A DNA stretch of 64,000 nucleotides from Putridiphycobacter sp965230485 (GCA_965230485.1 CBDDLA010000001.1:2790001-2854000); one strand, 5' to 3'. Positions 53,182 through 63,015 are shown, counted from the stretch's first letter. Translations and numbers: made by a program. The notes: a model not told the origin generated them from the letters alone.

Positions 53182-53213
53182 TTGTCAATTTTGATTTGGT
53201 TTTAATATCTTTG
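53182..53213 (+). promoter_or_regulatory. Promoter of the PASTA protein gene
   Basis: TTG (53182-53184), 21 bases, TATCTTTG (53206-53213): a complete TTG/TAnnTTTG promoter ending 21 bases before the ATG. Confidence 0.6.
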
Positions 53214-53234
53214 CCTTCCATAAAAGGAAAATAG

Positions 53235-54011
53235 ATGAAGCAAGTCATCAAATTTATTTTTAGTAAGAAATATCTACATCATATTATAGCCATTTTAATA
53301 GTTTGGCTTATGGTTATTTTTGGTACGTCTTGGTACTTGAAAAGTCACACAAATTTTGGTCAAAAAATAGCTGTACCTTCTCTCTATAAAATTCATGCAG
53401 AAGATATACCAGAATTAATGGCGGCAAAAGGTCTAAAATATGAAATTGTAGATTCTATTTTTATGGATAATTGGCCAAAGGGGACTGTTTGTTGGCAGCA
53501 CCCAAGACCTACCGATTCAACAAACGAATTCGTAAAAAATGGTCGTGTTATTCAGCTATCAATTGTACCATTAAAACCCAAAATGATTCCAATTCCAAAT
53601 GTGCTTGATAAATCAAAACGAATGGCAGAGAGTCAATTAGAATCAGTTGGATTACGAACAAAAGTATCTTATAAGCCATCTAATGTAGGTCCTGGATATG
53701 TGATGGAACAATTAATAAACGGTAAGCAAGTAAAGGTAAATCAGGTTGTACCTAAAGGCACTTTAATTGAGCTTGTTGTTGCAAAAGGTAACGGAGGGCA
53801 AATGATATCTTTACCAAATTTAGTTGGTCTCACAATAAGTGATGCCCGAAACCGTTTAACCAATTTAAATTTAGCCCTTCATCCAGAATGCCCAGCGTGT
53901 AATACTGATGCAGAGATTGAGTCGGCAACCATTAAAAACCAATCGCCAATAGGAGGTGAAGGTGCTAATGTAGCTTCTGGAACAATTATAACAGTTTGGG
54001 CAGAAAAATAA
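53235..54011 (+). CDS. PASTA-domain membrane protein
   Basis: 258 residues. A short cytoplasmic segment and one membrane helix (about 15-35) precede three PASTA domains (about 45-115, 118-188 and 192-258), each with a proline-valine start such as VPSLYKIHAEDIPELMAAKG and a closing VVAKG-like strand. No kinase domain is present, unlike PknB-type receptors. The third domain holds two cysteines in CPAC. Peptidoglycan binding is inferred; in related genomes such a gene often sits beside rluD and cell-wall genes. Confidence 0.88.
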   Translation: MKQVIKFIFSKKYLHHIIAILIVWLMVIFGTSWYLKSHTNFGQKIAVPSLYKIHAEDIPELMAAKGLKYEIVDSIFMDNWPKGTVCWQHPRPTDSTNEFVKNGRVIQLSIVPLKPKMIPIPNVLDKSKRMAESQLESVGLRTKVSYKPSNVGPGYVMEQLINGKQVKVNQVVPKGTLIELVVAKGNGGQMISLPNLVGLTISDARNRLTNLNLALHPECPACNTDAEIESATIKNQSPIGGEGANVASGTIITVWAEK

Positions 54012-54015
54012 TAGC

Positions 54016-56211
54016 ATGGTTAAATCTTTGATTACTTTAATCTTATTAGTTCCTTTTGTTAATTTTGGTCAAGATACATTAGTCCCCTTAAGTATTAATC
54101 CTTACTTGGAAGATCAGTTTGTAACCAAATCTGGTAACTCATTGGATAGCACTTTTCAGTATAACTATGCAAATTTGGAATTACCTGTTTTTGATGACTT
54201 TTCATTGAATAGGTGGGTAAATTATACAACCGACTTCTCAGGTCCAAATGTTACATCAACTCTTTTTTATTGTTTATATAATGGCGCTACGCCCATTTCA
54301 CCGAGCCAAGGTTTATGTGATTCGAATTGTACATATCAGAAAACCATAATAGTGACAGGCGGAAATGTTGTAGATTCTACACGATCTAATTTAACTACAG
54401 GATTTCCAGTTTTGGTTAATAATTTAGATCAATTTCCTATTACAGGACAAAATATTACGCTATACAACGAGTGCTATGTGCTGATAGATACTATTTTTGA
54501 TGGCGTACTTGATTTGGATCAGGATACCATTTATAAAACACCAAATTTTGTTCAGGATAGTGCACGAATCTTTACAGCTGATCTCACTAACTCTGAAATT
54601 TGGTTAGATGACTTTGCGTGCCATAATTATCGTTTTGCAAAAGATCCAAAGTCACTAGGTGTTGCAACATTTGATGGGGTAAGTAATGATGGTTTTCCGT
54701 ATGATTTTGGTGTTTCAAACGCCTACGGACGAGCTGATGTTTTAACCTCAAAACCAATTAATTTGGCAGGAAAGTCAAATGTTTACCTTTCATTTTTATA
54801 CCAGGCGAAAGGAAATGGAAACTCGCCAGAAGCTGAAGATTCTTTATTATTAGAAATGTATTCTCCTACTCAAGACATTTGGTACAGCATTTGGGAGGAA
54901 TCAGGAGATATTGTTGATGATGAATGGAGAACCTATCATGCTGAAATTAGCGCTTCAGCTTTTTTAGCTGATGGTTTTCAGTTTCGGTTTGTGAATAAGG
55001 CGACTACTTCGGGTGCCTTGGACCATTGGCATATCGATTATGTGCACTTACGTGAAAATTCTTCACTTGACGATACACTAATTGATGACATTGCTATATC
55101 GTACCCAATTACTAGCCTTATTGAAGATTATACATCTGTTCCTTGGGATCATTATAATAATTTGACGTCCCCAGCCAGTAAAATGGTTGGTGAATATGAA
55201 CTACTGGTTATCAATAGCAGTACAACTGCAAAGCTAACAAATGCAGGTCAGTTAGAAATTGATGGGAGTAGTTTTACCCTTCCAGTAGCCTCTAACAATT
55301 GGAATGTAGGTCAAAACGTTTATCCATTTAATGTTGGTGCTCAGCCTTATAGTTTCGATCAAAATAATGCGGTAGATAAAGCTAGATATAACGTAAAAGT
55401 GAACATTGCAACAAGTTCTACTAACCAGTTAACAGAAAATGATACAACTTATTTCACTCAAAAGTTTTTAAATTATTATGCGTATGATGATGGTTCGGCA
55501 GAATCAGGGTATGGTATCTTAGATAATAATGCACAAATAGCTTACAAATTTGAAGCATATGAAGCAGATACATTAACTGGGATTTTAATGAAATTTGTGC
55601 CCAATGTAAATGATGTGTCAAACAATGTGATCTTAATTACAATTTGGGAGGATAGTAGTGGTTTTCCAGGTAAAGTGATTTATAAGGATGATTTTTTTAA
55701 ACCTCATTACCCTAGTCAAGACGGGATAAAAAATCAGTTTACATACTTTCGTTTTAATGATAATCAAACGGTTCCGGTTCCCGCCACATTTTTTGTTGGA
55801 TTTGAGCAAATAGATGACGATAATGTATTTTTAGGGTATGACGTTAACACAAATAGTCAAAATAAAATTTTTTATAATTCTAGCGGAATTTGGGTTAATT
55901 CTTCTTTTCAGGGCTCGTTGATAATGAGGCCAGTTTTTTCAACTGCGCTAAATTATACCTTATCTGTTCAACCAGTTATGCCAGAAAAGATTAAATTTAG
56001 TATGTATCCAAACCCTGTGAGTAATGTATTGACAATAGAAGGTCTTCCGTATGGATACAATGTGAAGGTCTATGATATTACAGGTAAACAAATACTAAAT
56101 CAAAACAGAAATAAAATAGATTTTTCCAATTTTGGTGAAGGGTTTTATATTGTAAATGTTCTAGATGAAATGGGTAGCCTAGTCTATTCGCAGAAAATAG
56201 TAAAGCAATAA
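54016..56211 (+). CDS. T9SS type A sorting domain protein with jelly-roll-like module
   Basis: 731 residues. Signal peptide 1-18 (NFGQ). Residues about 190-345 look like a MAM/ConA-type jelly roll (PINLAGKSNVYLSFLYQAKGNG, HWHIDYVHLR); 440-640 is a second strand-rich region; the end (about 655-731) is a T9SS type A sorting domain (FSMYPNPVSNVLTIE, GFYIVNVLDEMGS). No catalytic residues seen. It lies between the PASTA gene (4-base gap) and rluD (1-base overlap), an unusual spot for a T9SS cargo. Confidence 0.86.
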   Translation: MVKSLITLILLVPFVNFGQDTLVPLSINPYLEDQFVTKSGNSLDSTFQYNYANLELPVFDDFSLNRWVNYTTDFSGPNVTSTLFYCLYNGATPISPSQGLCDSNCTYQKTIIVTGGNVVDSTRSNLTTGFPVLVNNLDQFPITGQNITLYNECYVLIDTIFDGVLDLDQDTIYKTPNFVQDSARIFTADLTNSEIWLDDFACHNYRFAKDPKSLGVATFDGVSNDGFPYDFGVSNAYGRADVLTSKPINLAGKSNVYLSFLYQAKGNGNSPEAEDSLLLEMYSPTQDIWYSIWEESGDIVDDEWRTYHAEISASAFLADGFQFRFVNKATTSGALDHWHIDYVHLRENSSLDDTLIDDIAISYPITSLIEDYTSVPWDHYNNLTSPASKMVGEYELLVINSSTTAKLTNAGQLEIDGSSFTLPVASNNWNVGQNVYPFNVGAQPYSFDQNNAVDKARYNVKVNIATSSTNQLTENDTTYFTQKFLNYYAYDDGSAESGYGILDNNAQIAYKFEAYEADTLTGILMKFVPNVNDVSNNVILITIWEDSSGFPGKVIYKDDFFKPHYPSQDGIKNQFTYFRFNDNQTVPVPATFFVGFEQIDDDNVFLGYDVNTNSQNKIFYNSSGIWVNSSFQGSLIMRPVFSTALNYTLSVQPVMPEKIKFSMYPNPVSNVLTIEGLPYGYNVKVYDITGKQILNQNRNKIDFSNFGEGFYIVNVLDEMGSLVYSQKIVKQ

Positions 56212-57236
56212 TGAGCAAGGTTGACGAAGAGCGAGATGATTTTTTTGAGCATCATCAGATTGTTGCCGATCCAAAGCAAGAAATAGTTAGAATTGATAAG
56301 TTTTTGTTGGAGAGAGTGCCAAATACGTCTAGAAGTAAACTGCAAAACTTAATCAAAGAAGAATACATACTCGTCAATGATAAACCGGTCAAAACGAATT
56401 ATAAAATTCATCCAGGAGATTCTGTAGTGGTGAATATGCCTCATCCTGTTCGAGAATTAGAGCTAATTCCTGAAAATATTCAGTTAGATATTATTTATGA
56501 GGATAATAGTTTTATCATTGTTAATAAACCATCAAATATGGTAGTTCATCCTGGTTTTGGAAATTATACAGGCACATTAATGAATGCTTTGGTTTACCAT
56601 TTCGATAATTTACCTGCGAGAGATGATTACCAAACCAGACCAGGTCTTGTTCACAGAATAGATAAGCATACGACTGGAATTCTAGTGGTTGCAAAGACTG
56701 AGAGTGCTTTAAAAAAATTATCTCAACAGTTTTTTGATCGTACTTCCGAGCGAACCTATCAAGCACTAGTTTGGGGTGACTTAGCTGAAGATGAAGGAAC
56801 GATAGTTGGAGCAATAGGACGATCTCAAAAAGATAGAAAAGTGTTTCAGGTTTACGAAGAGGATGAAGGTTATGGTAAACATGCCGTAACACACTACAAG
56901 GTAATTGAAAGGTTCAGATATGTAACACTGGTTGAATGTAAGCTTGAAACAGGTCGAACACACCAAATTAGAGTGCATTTTAAATATATTGGACATCCAC
57001 TTTTTCATGACCTTGAATACGGAGGGGATAGAATTTTGAAAGGAACCACTTTTACCAAGTATCGTCAATTCATTGAGAACTGTTTTAAATTGATTGATGG
57101 ACAGGCTTTACATGCTAAAACTTTAGGTTTCATTCATCCAGAAACTGACGAATTTATATCATTTAATTCAGAACTTCCTGAAGGCTTTCAAAAACTATTA
57201 GAAAAGTGGAGGCAATACGCTAAGATTGAAGATTAA
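56211..57236 (+). CDS. rluD: RluA-family 23S rRNA pseudouridine synthase, RluD-like
   Basis: 341 residues. N-terminal S4 domain (about 25-90, RIDKFLLERVPNTSRSKLQ), then the catalytic domain with GLVHRIDKHTTGILVVAK near residue 148, whose Asp is the nucleophile, and GRTHQIRVHF near residue 246. The extra stretch with AIGRSQKDRKVFQVYEED is normal for this branch. TAATG overlap with the previous gene indicates coupling. The exact rRNA target (RluD-type 1911/1915/1917) is inferred. Confidence 0.91.
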   Translation: MSKVDEERDDFFEHHQIVADPKQEIVRIDKFLLERVPNTSRSKLQNLIKEEYILVNDKPVKTNYKIHPGDSVVVNMPHPVRELELIPENIQLDIIYEDNSFIIVNKPSNMVVHPGFGNYTGTLMNALVYHFDNLPARDDYQTRPGLVHRIDKHTTGILVVAKTESALKKLSQQFFDRTSERTYQALVWGDLAEDEGTIVGAIGRSQKDRKVFQVYEEDEGYGKHAVTHYKVIERFRYVTLVECKLETGRTHQIRVHFKYIGHPLFHDLEYGGDRILKGTTFTKYRQFIENCFKLIDGQALHAKTLGFIHPETDEFISFNSELPEGFQKLLEKWRQYAKIED

Positions 57237-57347
57237 TAACCAAAATTTCTATCGATATTTAATTAAAAGTTAGATATAATTTATTTATTAAATATATTTT
57301 ACTATTTTCGTCAATTGTAACATAGGACTAATAAAACGACTACCTAT

Positions 57348-59405
57348 ATGAAACTAATTGTGAAAACTCTACTTTTTATTTTGATCATAGGATCAACAAA
57401 TTTCTCTTACGCTCAAATGCGTAATTATGCTAAAGAGGCAAACAAACTGTATAATGCAGGTTTGTACTACGAAGCTGCTGATGCATTAAAAAAAGCATCA
57501 GAAAAGACATCTGTTAAGTCAGAAGATTCAAGAAGATTAAAGGCTGAGTTTGCTTACAAATCTGGTGTTTGCTTTAGAATGATTCATGATTTTCCAGCTG
57601 CTGAACAGCAATATGAAAAAGCAATTATTTTAAAGTACTTTGATGTAGAACCAAAAGTATATTATGACTTAGCGGAAATGCAGATGGGACAGGGAAAACA
57701 TAAGCAAGCGATTGTTAATTATAAAAAATATGCTCAATTAAATCCTTACGACGAATTAACTGAAATTAGAATAAAGTCTTGTGAACAAATTGATGAGTTC
57801 GAAGAAAATGCTGGTCGACATGAAATGTCGCCTATGACAAAGTTGAATACAAGCCAATACGATTATGGTACTGTAATGAACAGCAGAGGGTCTAAAATTT
57901 ATTTTACTTCTTCAAGGCCTGCAGCAACAGGAGATAACTTAGATAGAATTACCAGACAAGATTTTTCAGATATTTTTGTGTCTGAAATTGATAGAAAAGG
58001 GAATTACAGTGAACCTGTGCCAATGAATGGTGGGATTAATACAATTCATAGTGAAGGAACTATTTCGTTTGATGGTCGTGGAAAAAAAGTGTTTTTTACC
58101 AGATGCGTTAATGATGGAAAACAAAACTTAGGGTGTGATATATTTATGGCAGAGGCAAAAGGTAAATCTTTTACCGAGCCGGTTAAATTGACTATTAAAG
58201 ATCATGATTCTACTCATGTTGGTCATCCAGCAGCTAGTAGAGATGGAAAAGTATTGGTATTTGCCTCTAACATGGCTGGTGGAGAAGGCGGTGTTGATTT
58301 ATGGATGACAACTTACGAAAGACGATCAGATTCTTGGTCATTTCCCGTAAATTTAGGACCAGAAATAAATACTTCAGGAAATGAGGTTTTCCCAATTTTT
58401 GGAGATGACGGGGAGCTTTATTTCTCATCAAATGGATGGGTTGGTGCAGGTGGCCTCGATATTTTTGTAGCAGAAAAAAGTGGTGACAAAAACGAATGGT
58501 CAAAACCAAAAAACTTAGGAGCACCGCTAAATACTTATGCAGATGATTATCAAATTATTTTTACTGAAAACGGTGAAAATGGAACAAAAGGATTTTTATC
58601 GTCAAACAGACCAGGCTCTAAAGGCCCTAGACAAAATCCTTCACAAGATATTTGGACTTTCTACTTACCTCCAGTTCTAATTGACTTAACAATTAATGTT
58701 GTTGATCAAGAGACAGGAGAGTCTGTGCCTGATAAAGAAGTTAAGATCATTGGTTCTGACGGGACAAATTTAGTATTTAGAACAGACGCCAACGGAATGG
58801 TTGAATTGAGCGAAAAGGCAGATGGATCTAGATACATCAAGCAAGGTAGCAATTTTACCATTGATGTGCCTACTGTTCCTAAAGAATGGTTAGGAAACAA
58901 AGATAAATTTTCTACCATGTCAACTGGTGCACCAACTAGAATCATAAGAGAAATAGCGATATTAAATATTGAATCAGGACCAATTCGATTGCCAGAGGTA
59001 CGTTATGACCTAGGTAGAGCTGAACTTCAAGTGATCCCTGGAGAAATAAACTCTAAAGATTCGTTAAACTTTTTATATGATTTAATGATGAATAATCCAA
59101 ATATTATTGTTCAATTGAACTCCCATACTGATAGCAGGGGATCTGATGCGGCAAATAGAGAATTAGCACAACGAAGAGCGCAATCTTGTGTTGACTATTT
59201 GGTGAATGAAAAAGGAATCCCAAGAGCTAGACTAGTGCCAAAAGGATATGGAGAAGATAGACCTGCAACTTATCAGGGACAACTTCTAACGGAATCATAT
59301 ATCAATAAATTTAAATCTAGTGATAAGACGAGATTTGAAATGCTACATCAAAAGAATAGACGAACTGATTGTGAAATCATCAGTTACGACTATGTAAAGC
59401 CGTAG
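57348..59405 (+). CDS. PorE-like OmpA-family protein with TPR, propeller and regulatory domains
   Basis: 685 residues. Signal peptide 1-22 (SYAQ), TPR-like N-terminus (about 25-150), PD40/WD40-like propeller repeats (about 165-430, IYFTSSRPAATGDN, GDDGELYFSSNGW), a carboxypeptidase-regulatory domain (about 445-530) and an OmpA C-terminal peptidoglycan-binding domain (about 565-685, NSHTDSRGSDAANRELAQRRA). The order matches, from memory, PorE of the T9SS, an outer-membrane lipoprotein that links the system to peptidoglycan. This one has no lipobox cysteine, so anchoring may differ. A variant -7 element TATTTTCG lies at 57303-57310. Confidence 0.85.
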   Translation: MKLIVKTLLFILIIGSTNFSYAQMRNYAKEANKLYNAGLYYEAADALKKASEKTSVKSEDSRRLKAEFAYKSGVCFRMIHDFPAAEQQYEKAIILKYFDVEPKVYYDLAEMQMGQGKHKQAIVNYKKYAQLNPYDELTEIRIKSCEQIDEFEENAGRHEMSPMTKLNTSQYDYGTVMNSRGSKIYFTSSRPAATGDNLDRITRQDFSDIFVSEIDRKGNYSEPVPMNGGINTIHSEGTISFDGRGKKVFFTRCVNDGKQNLGCDIFMAEAKGKSFTEPVKLTIKDHDSTHVGHPAASRDGKVLVFASNMAGGEGGVDLWMTTYERRSDSWSFPVNLGPEINTSGNEVFPIFGDDGELYFSSNGWVGAGGLDIFVAEKSGDKNEWSKPKNLGAPLNTYADDYQIIFTENGENGTKGFLSSNRPGSKGPRQNPSQDIWTFYLPPVLIDLTINVVDQETGESVPDKEVKIIGSDGTNLVFRTDANGMVELSEKADGSRYIKQGSNFTIDVPTVPKEWLGNKDKFSTMSTGAPTRIIREIAILNIESGPIRLPEVRYDLGRAELQVIPGEINSKDSLNFLYDLMMNNPNIIVQLNSHTDSRGSDAANRELAQRRAQSCVDYLVNEKGIPRARLVPKGYGEDRPATYQGQLLTESYINKFKSSDKTRFEMLHQKNRRTDCEIISYDYVKP

Positions 59406-59426
59406 CACAGAATATTATTAAGAATT

Positions 59427-59460
59427 AAAGCGTCCCGATAGCTATCGGGATGCTTTTTTT
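59427..59460 (+). terminator. Intrinsic terminator of the PorE-like gene
   Basis: Near-perfect palindrome AAAGCGTCCCGATAGC/TATCGGGATGCTTT with a T run of at least seven, lying 21 bases after the stop codon. It separates this gene from purM. Confidence 0.85.
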
Positions 59461-59477
59461 ATTTAAAGACAAACCAA

Positions 59478-60650
59478 ATGTCAGACGAAAGATATAACCA
59501 ACGTGGTGTGTCGGCTGGAAAAGAGGATGTACACAATGCCATCAAAAATGTAAATAAAGGCCTATTTCCACAAGCATTTTGTAAAATTGTTCCTGATTAT
59601 TTAACGAACGACGAGGATTACTGCATTGTAATGCACGCAGACGGTGCTGGAACAAAGAGTGCTTTAGCTTACATGTATTGGAAAGAAACAGGTGACATAT
59701 CTGTTTGGAAAGGGATTGCACAAGATGCATTGATTATGAATATTGATGACTTACTTTGCGTAGGTGCGACTGATAATATTATGCTATCTTCCACTATTGG
59801 CCGCAATAAAAACCTCATTACTGGCGAAGTGTTATCTGCCATCATCAATGGAACTGAAGAGCTTTTAACAGATCTGGCTGAACATGGTGTTCATATTCAT
59901 TCTACAGGTGGGGAAACGGCAGATGTTGGTGACTTAGTTCGAACAATTATCGTTGATAGCACAGTAACTGCCAGAATGAAAAGAAGTGAGGTGATTGATA
60001 ATAAAAATATTCAGGCAGGAGATGTTATTGTTGGTCTAGAATCATTTGGTCAGTCGACCTACGAGACAGAATATAATGGTGGGATGGGAAGCAATGGTTT
60101 AACTTCAGCACGTCATGATGTGTTTCACAAATATCTTGCTGACAAATTCCCTGAGAGTTTCGACTCTGCTGTACCTAGTGATTTAGTATATTCTGGTTCG
60201 AATAAATTAACAAGTAGCGTTGAAGGTAGTCCATTGGATGCCGGCAAATTGGTTCTATCCCCAACAAGAACTTATGCACCAATTATAAAGGCCATTTTAA
60301 ACAAAATTGGCCGATCAGACATTCATGGAATGATACATTGTAGTGGTGGTGCACAAACAAAAGTTTTACATTTTGTAAATAATGTTCATGTTATAAAAGA
60401 TAATTTATTTGAGTTGCCACCTTTATTTAAATTGATCCAAAAGGAATCTCAAACGGATTGGAAAGAGATGTACAAAGTGTTCAATATGGGGCATAGAATG
60501 GAGTTGTATGTTTCAGAGGTAATCGCAAGCGAAATAATTGCTATTTCAGAATCATTTAATGTTAGGGCGAAAATCGTTGGAAGGGTTGAAGAAAGCACGA
60601 ATAAAAGTTTAACCATCAAGTCGCCTTTTGGCGAGTTCAACTATAATTGA
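59478..60650 (+). CDS. purM: Phosphoribosylformylglycinamidine cyclo-ligase (AIR synthase)
   Basis: ATP-dependent ring closure in purine synthesis. 390 residues, longer than the E. coli type (about 345), as in Bacteroidota. The AIR synthase N-domain shows HADGAGTKSALAY near residue 53 and NIDDLLCVGA near residue 90, followed by HSTGGETADVGDLV near residue 139; the C-domain has MIHCSGGAQTKVLHF near residue 285. Other pur genes are not adjacent. The stop lies 11 bases before the prfA ATG. Confidence 0.93.
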   Translation: MSDERYNQRGVSAGKEDVHNAIKNVNKGLFPQAFCKIVPDYLTNDEDYCIVMHADGAGTKSALAYMYWKETGDISVWKGIAQDALIMNIDDLLCVGATDNIMLSSTIGRNKNLITGEVLSAIINGTEELLTDLAEHGVHIHSTGGETADVGDLVRTIIVDSTVTARMKRSEVIDNKNIQAGDVIVGLESFGQSTYETEYNGGMGSNGLTSARHDVFHKYLADKFPESFDSAVPSDLVYSGSNKLTSSVEGSPLDAGKLVLSPTRTYAPIIKAILNKIGRSDIHGMIHCSGGAQTKVLHFVNNVHVIKDNLFELPPLFKLIQKESQTDWKEMYKVFNMGHRMELYVSEVIASEIIAISESFNVRAKIVGRVEESTNKSLTIKSPFGEFNYN

Positions 60651-60661
60651 TCCATAGTTTC

Positions 60662-61744
60662 ATGAGTGACTTAATTCAAAAGTTAGAAGATATAAAAATC
60701 AGATTCGACGAAGTCGGTCAAAAGATTGTGGATCCTGATATTATTTCCGACATGCCTAGATATGTCAAATTAAATAAGGAGTATAAAGATTTACAAATAA
60801 TTGTTGAGGCCTACAAGTCTTATAAAAATGTGATCGATAATATTGATTCTTCCAAAGCTGTTATTGATTCTGACGAAGATGCTGACTTTAAAGAAATGGC
60901 AAGAATGGAACTTGAAGATTTATTGCCAAAAAAGGAAGTACTAGAGGAGGAAATTAAGATGCTGTTAGTGCCAAAAGATCCAGAAGATGATAAAAACGTA
61001 ATTGTTGAATTGAGAGCGGGCACAGGTGGAGATGAATCGTGCATTTTTGTGGATGATGTGTTCAGAATGTACACCATGTTTTTTAAAGAAAAGGGCTGGA
61101 AATATACAGTAGTTAACTCTCAAGCCGGAGGGACAACCGGCTTTAGGGAGATTTCTTTTGAGGTAGAAGGAGAAGAAGTGTATGGTACCTTTAAATTTGA
61201 ATCTGGTGTCCACCGTGTTCAGAGAGTACCAGATACTGAATCTCAAGGTAGAGTTCATACTTCTGCTATTACTGTTGCTGTAATGCCAGAGGCTGAAGAG
61301 GTGGATTTTGACTTAGATTTGAAGGATGTTAAAAAAGATACCTTCAGGGCGTCAGGAGCAGGAGGACAGCATATTAATAAAACAGAGTCAGCTATTCGGC
61401 TGACCCACCTACCTACGAATACGGTTGTAGAGTGTCAGGATGGTCGATCACAACATAAAAATTATGCAAAGGCACTTCAGGTGCTGCGAACAAGATTGTA
61501 TCAGGCTGAGGTTGATAAAGCTCACGAAATCAGATCAGCTCAACGAAAATCTTTGGTGTCGACAGGCGATCGTTCAGCTAAAATTAGGACGTATAACTAT
61601 CCTCAGGGAAGAATTACAGACCATAGAATTAATAAAACCATGTATAACCTTAGTAATTTTATGAACGGAGATATCAGTGAAATGCTGGATGCTTTGAGGT
61701 TAGCAGAAAATGCTGAAAAGTTAAAAGAAGGAGGGATGGCTTAA
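60662..61744 (+). CDS. prfA: Peptide chain release factor 1
   Basis: Class I release factor for UAA and UAG. 360 residues from the ATG at 60662; a TTG at 60647 inside purM gives a less likely extension. The PCRF domain has ELRAGTGGDESCIF near residue 114, and the RF core has SGAGGQHINKTESA near residue 226 (GGQ loop). The codon-reading region shows PxT-type VPDTESQGRVHT, as in RF1. With prfB at 3517 the window holds both class I release factors. Confidence 0.96.
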   Translation: MSDLIQKLEDIKIRFDEVGQKIVDPDIISDMPRYVKLNKEYKDLQIIVEAYKSYKNVIDNIDSSKAVIDSDEDADFKEMARMELEDLLPKKEVLEEEIKMLLVPKDPEDDKNVIVELRAGTGGDESCIFVDDVFRMYTMFFKEKGWKYTVVNSQAGGTTGFREISFEVEGEEVYGTFKFESGVHRVQRVPDTESQGRVHTSAITVAVMPEAEEVDFDLDLKDVKKDTFRASGAGGQHINKTESAIRLTHLPTNTVVECQDGRSQHKNYAKALQVLRTRLYQAEVDKAHEIRSAQRKSLVSTGDRSAKIRTYNYPQGRITDHRINKTMYNLSNFMNGDISEMLDALRLAENAEKLKEGGMA

Positions 61745-61768
61745 GTTAAGCTGATAATAAATTACAAA

Positions 61769-62590
61769 ATGACACATCAGAACCTAATCGAAAACATTAA
61801 ACGTAAGCAGAGTTTTTTATGCGTTGGTTTGGACGTTGACTTGGATAAAATTCCAAAGCACCTTTTAGAATTTGATGATCCTATTTTTGAATTCAATAAG
61901 CATATTATTGATGCAACAAAAGAATATGCTGTAGCCTATAAACCAAATATTGCTTTTTACGAATGCCATGGCAATAAAGGGTGGGATGCCCTCAAGAAAA
62001 CCATGGATTATATTCCAAAAGATATTTTTACAATCGCAGATGCCAAACGAGGAGATATCGGCAATACTTCTCATTATTATGCTAAAACATTTTTCGAATA
62101 CTTAAACTTTGATGCGGTTACGGTTGCACCTTATATGGGAATCGATAGTGTGATGCCTTTCCTTGAGTATAAGAATAAATGGGTAATTTTATTGGCATTA
62201 ACCTCTAATAAAGGGGCACTTGACTTTCAGTTTTCAACTGATATAAATGGAGAAAAGCTATTTGAAAAGGTAATAAAAAAATCTTCTGAATGGGGAACTC
62301 CGGAGCAGTTAATGTATGTTGTTGGTGCGACAAGAAAAGAATCTATCCAACAGGTCAGGGCTGTATCTCCGGATTACTTTTTCTTAGTTCCAGGAGTAGG
62401 TGCACAAGGGGGTTCTATATCTGATGTTGCAAATTATGGTTGGAACAATGATTGTGGCTTATTAGTCAACTCATCAAGAGGCATTATATATGCTGGTAAT
62501 GGTCAAAACTTTCAACTAGAAGCTGGAAAAGCTGCACAATCAATTCAAATTAAAATGGCTTCAATTTTAAAAGACAAGCGTTTTATTTAA
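61769..62590 (+). CDS. pyrF: Orotidine 5'-phosphate decarboxylase, type 2
   Basis: Last step to UMP. 273 residues, the longer type 2 form. LCVGLDVDLDKIP near residue 17 and the catalytic DAKRGDIGNTS near residue 90 (Asp-Lys-Asp set) are present; VVGATRKESI and LVPGVGAQGG complete the phosphate-binding region. It follows prfA by 24 bases, and the TAATG overlap with the next gene indicates coupling. Confidence 0.95.
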   Translation: MTHQNLIENIKRKQSFLCVGLDVDLDKIPKHLLEFDDPIFEFNKHIIDATKEYAVAYKPNIAFYECHGNKGWDALKKTMDYIPKDIFTIADAKRGDIGNTSHYYAKTFFEYLNFDAVTVAPYMGIDSVMPFLEYKNKWVILLALTSNKGALDFQFSTDINGEKLFEKVIKKSSEWGTPEQLMYVVGATRKESIQQVRAVSPDYFFLVPGVGAQGGSISDVANYGWNNDCGLLVNSSRGIIYAGNGQNFQLEAGKAAQSIQIKMASILKDKRFI

Positions 62591-62964
62591 TGGAAAATTT
62601 GCCTAACAAAAGTGAAAGTCGCTATAAAAGGCATTTCGAAGAGGTAAAGGCTTATCGTAAATCAAGAAAGATATATTGGACACGTTTTCTAATGCAACTC
62701 ATAAGCGGAGTCTGTCTATTAATTGTATTGTCAAATATGATGAGCAAAGTATCAGCTGTATTCTTTTATCTTGCGGTCTTCTTTTTTGGACTGAGTATTT
62801 GGGTAAAAACTAAACCTAATTTAGCCATTTGGGCAGCAATTATAGGGTTTGTAATAATGATTGTGTGGTTAGGCATTGAAAGAGATTTGCCAATTTTAAA
62901 TGGATTTTGGTGGAAAATCACTATATTGATTCTGTTTATCAGAGGGTTATTGTCAATTGAATAA
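62590..62964 (+). CDS. Small membrane protein of unknown function
   Basis: 124 residues, about four hydrophobic segments after a basic N-terminus (KSRKIYWTRF). I do not recognise the family. TAATG overlap with pyrF and a 51-base gap to the DUF2851 gene suggest one transcript. Confidence 0.72.
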   Translation: MENLPNKSESRYKRHFEEVKAYRKSRKIYWTRFLMQLISGVCLLIVLSNMMSKVSAVFFYLAVFFFGLSIWVKTKPNLAIWAAIIGFVIMIVWLGIERDLPILNGFWWKITILILFIRGLLSIE

Positions 62965-63015
62965 GTGAGAAGGTAAATTCATGGTGATGACGGCCTAGAA
63001 TTTTTTGACTAGATA

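Noticed and set aside
53880..53905. CPAC in the third PASTA domain, the same four residues as in the MNIO peptide
   Set aside because: It lies in a loop of a clear PASTA domain in an unrelated protein; no MNIO gene is near. Treated as coincidence.
56521..57068. Two open frames on the minus strand opposite rluD
   Set aside because: Shadows of a strongly supported gene; no start context and no family.
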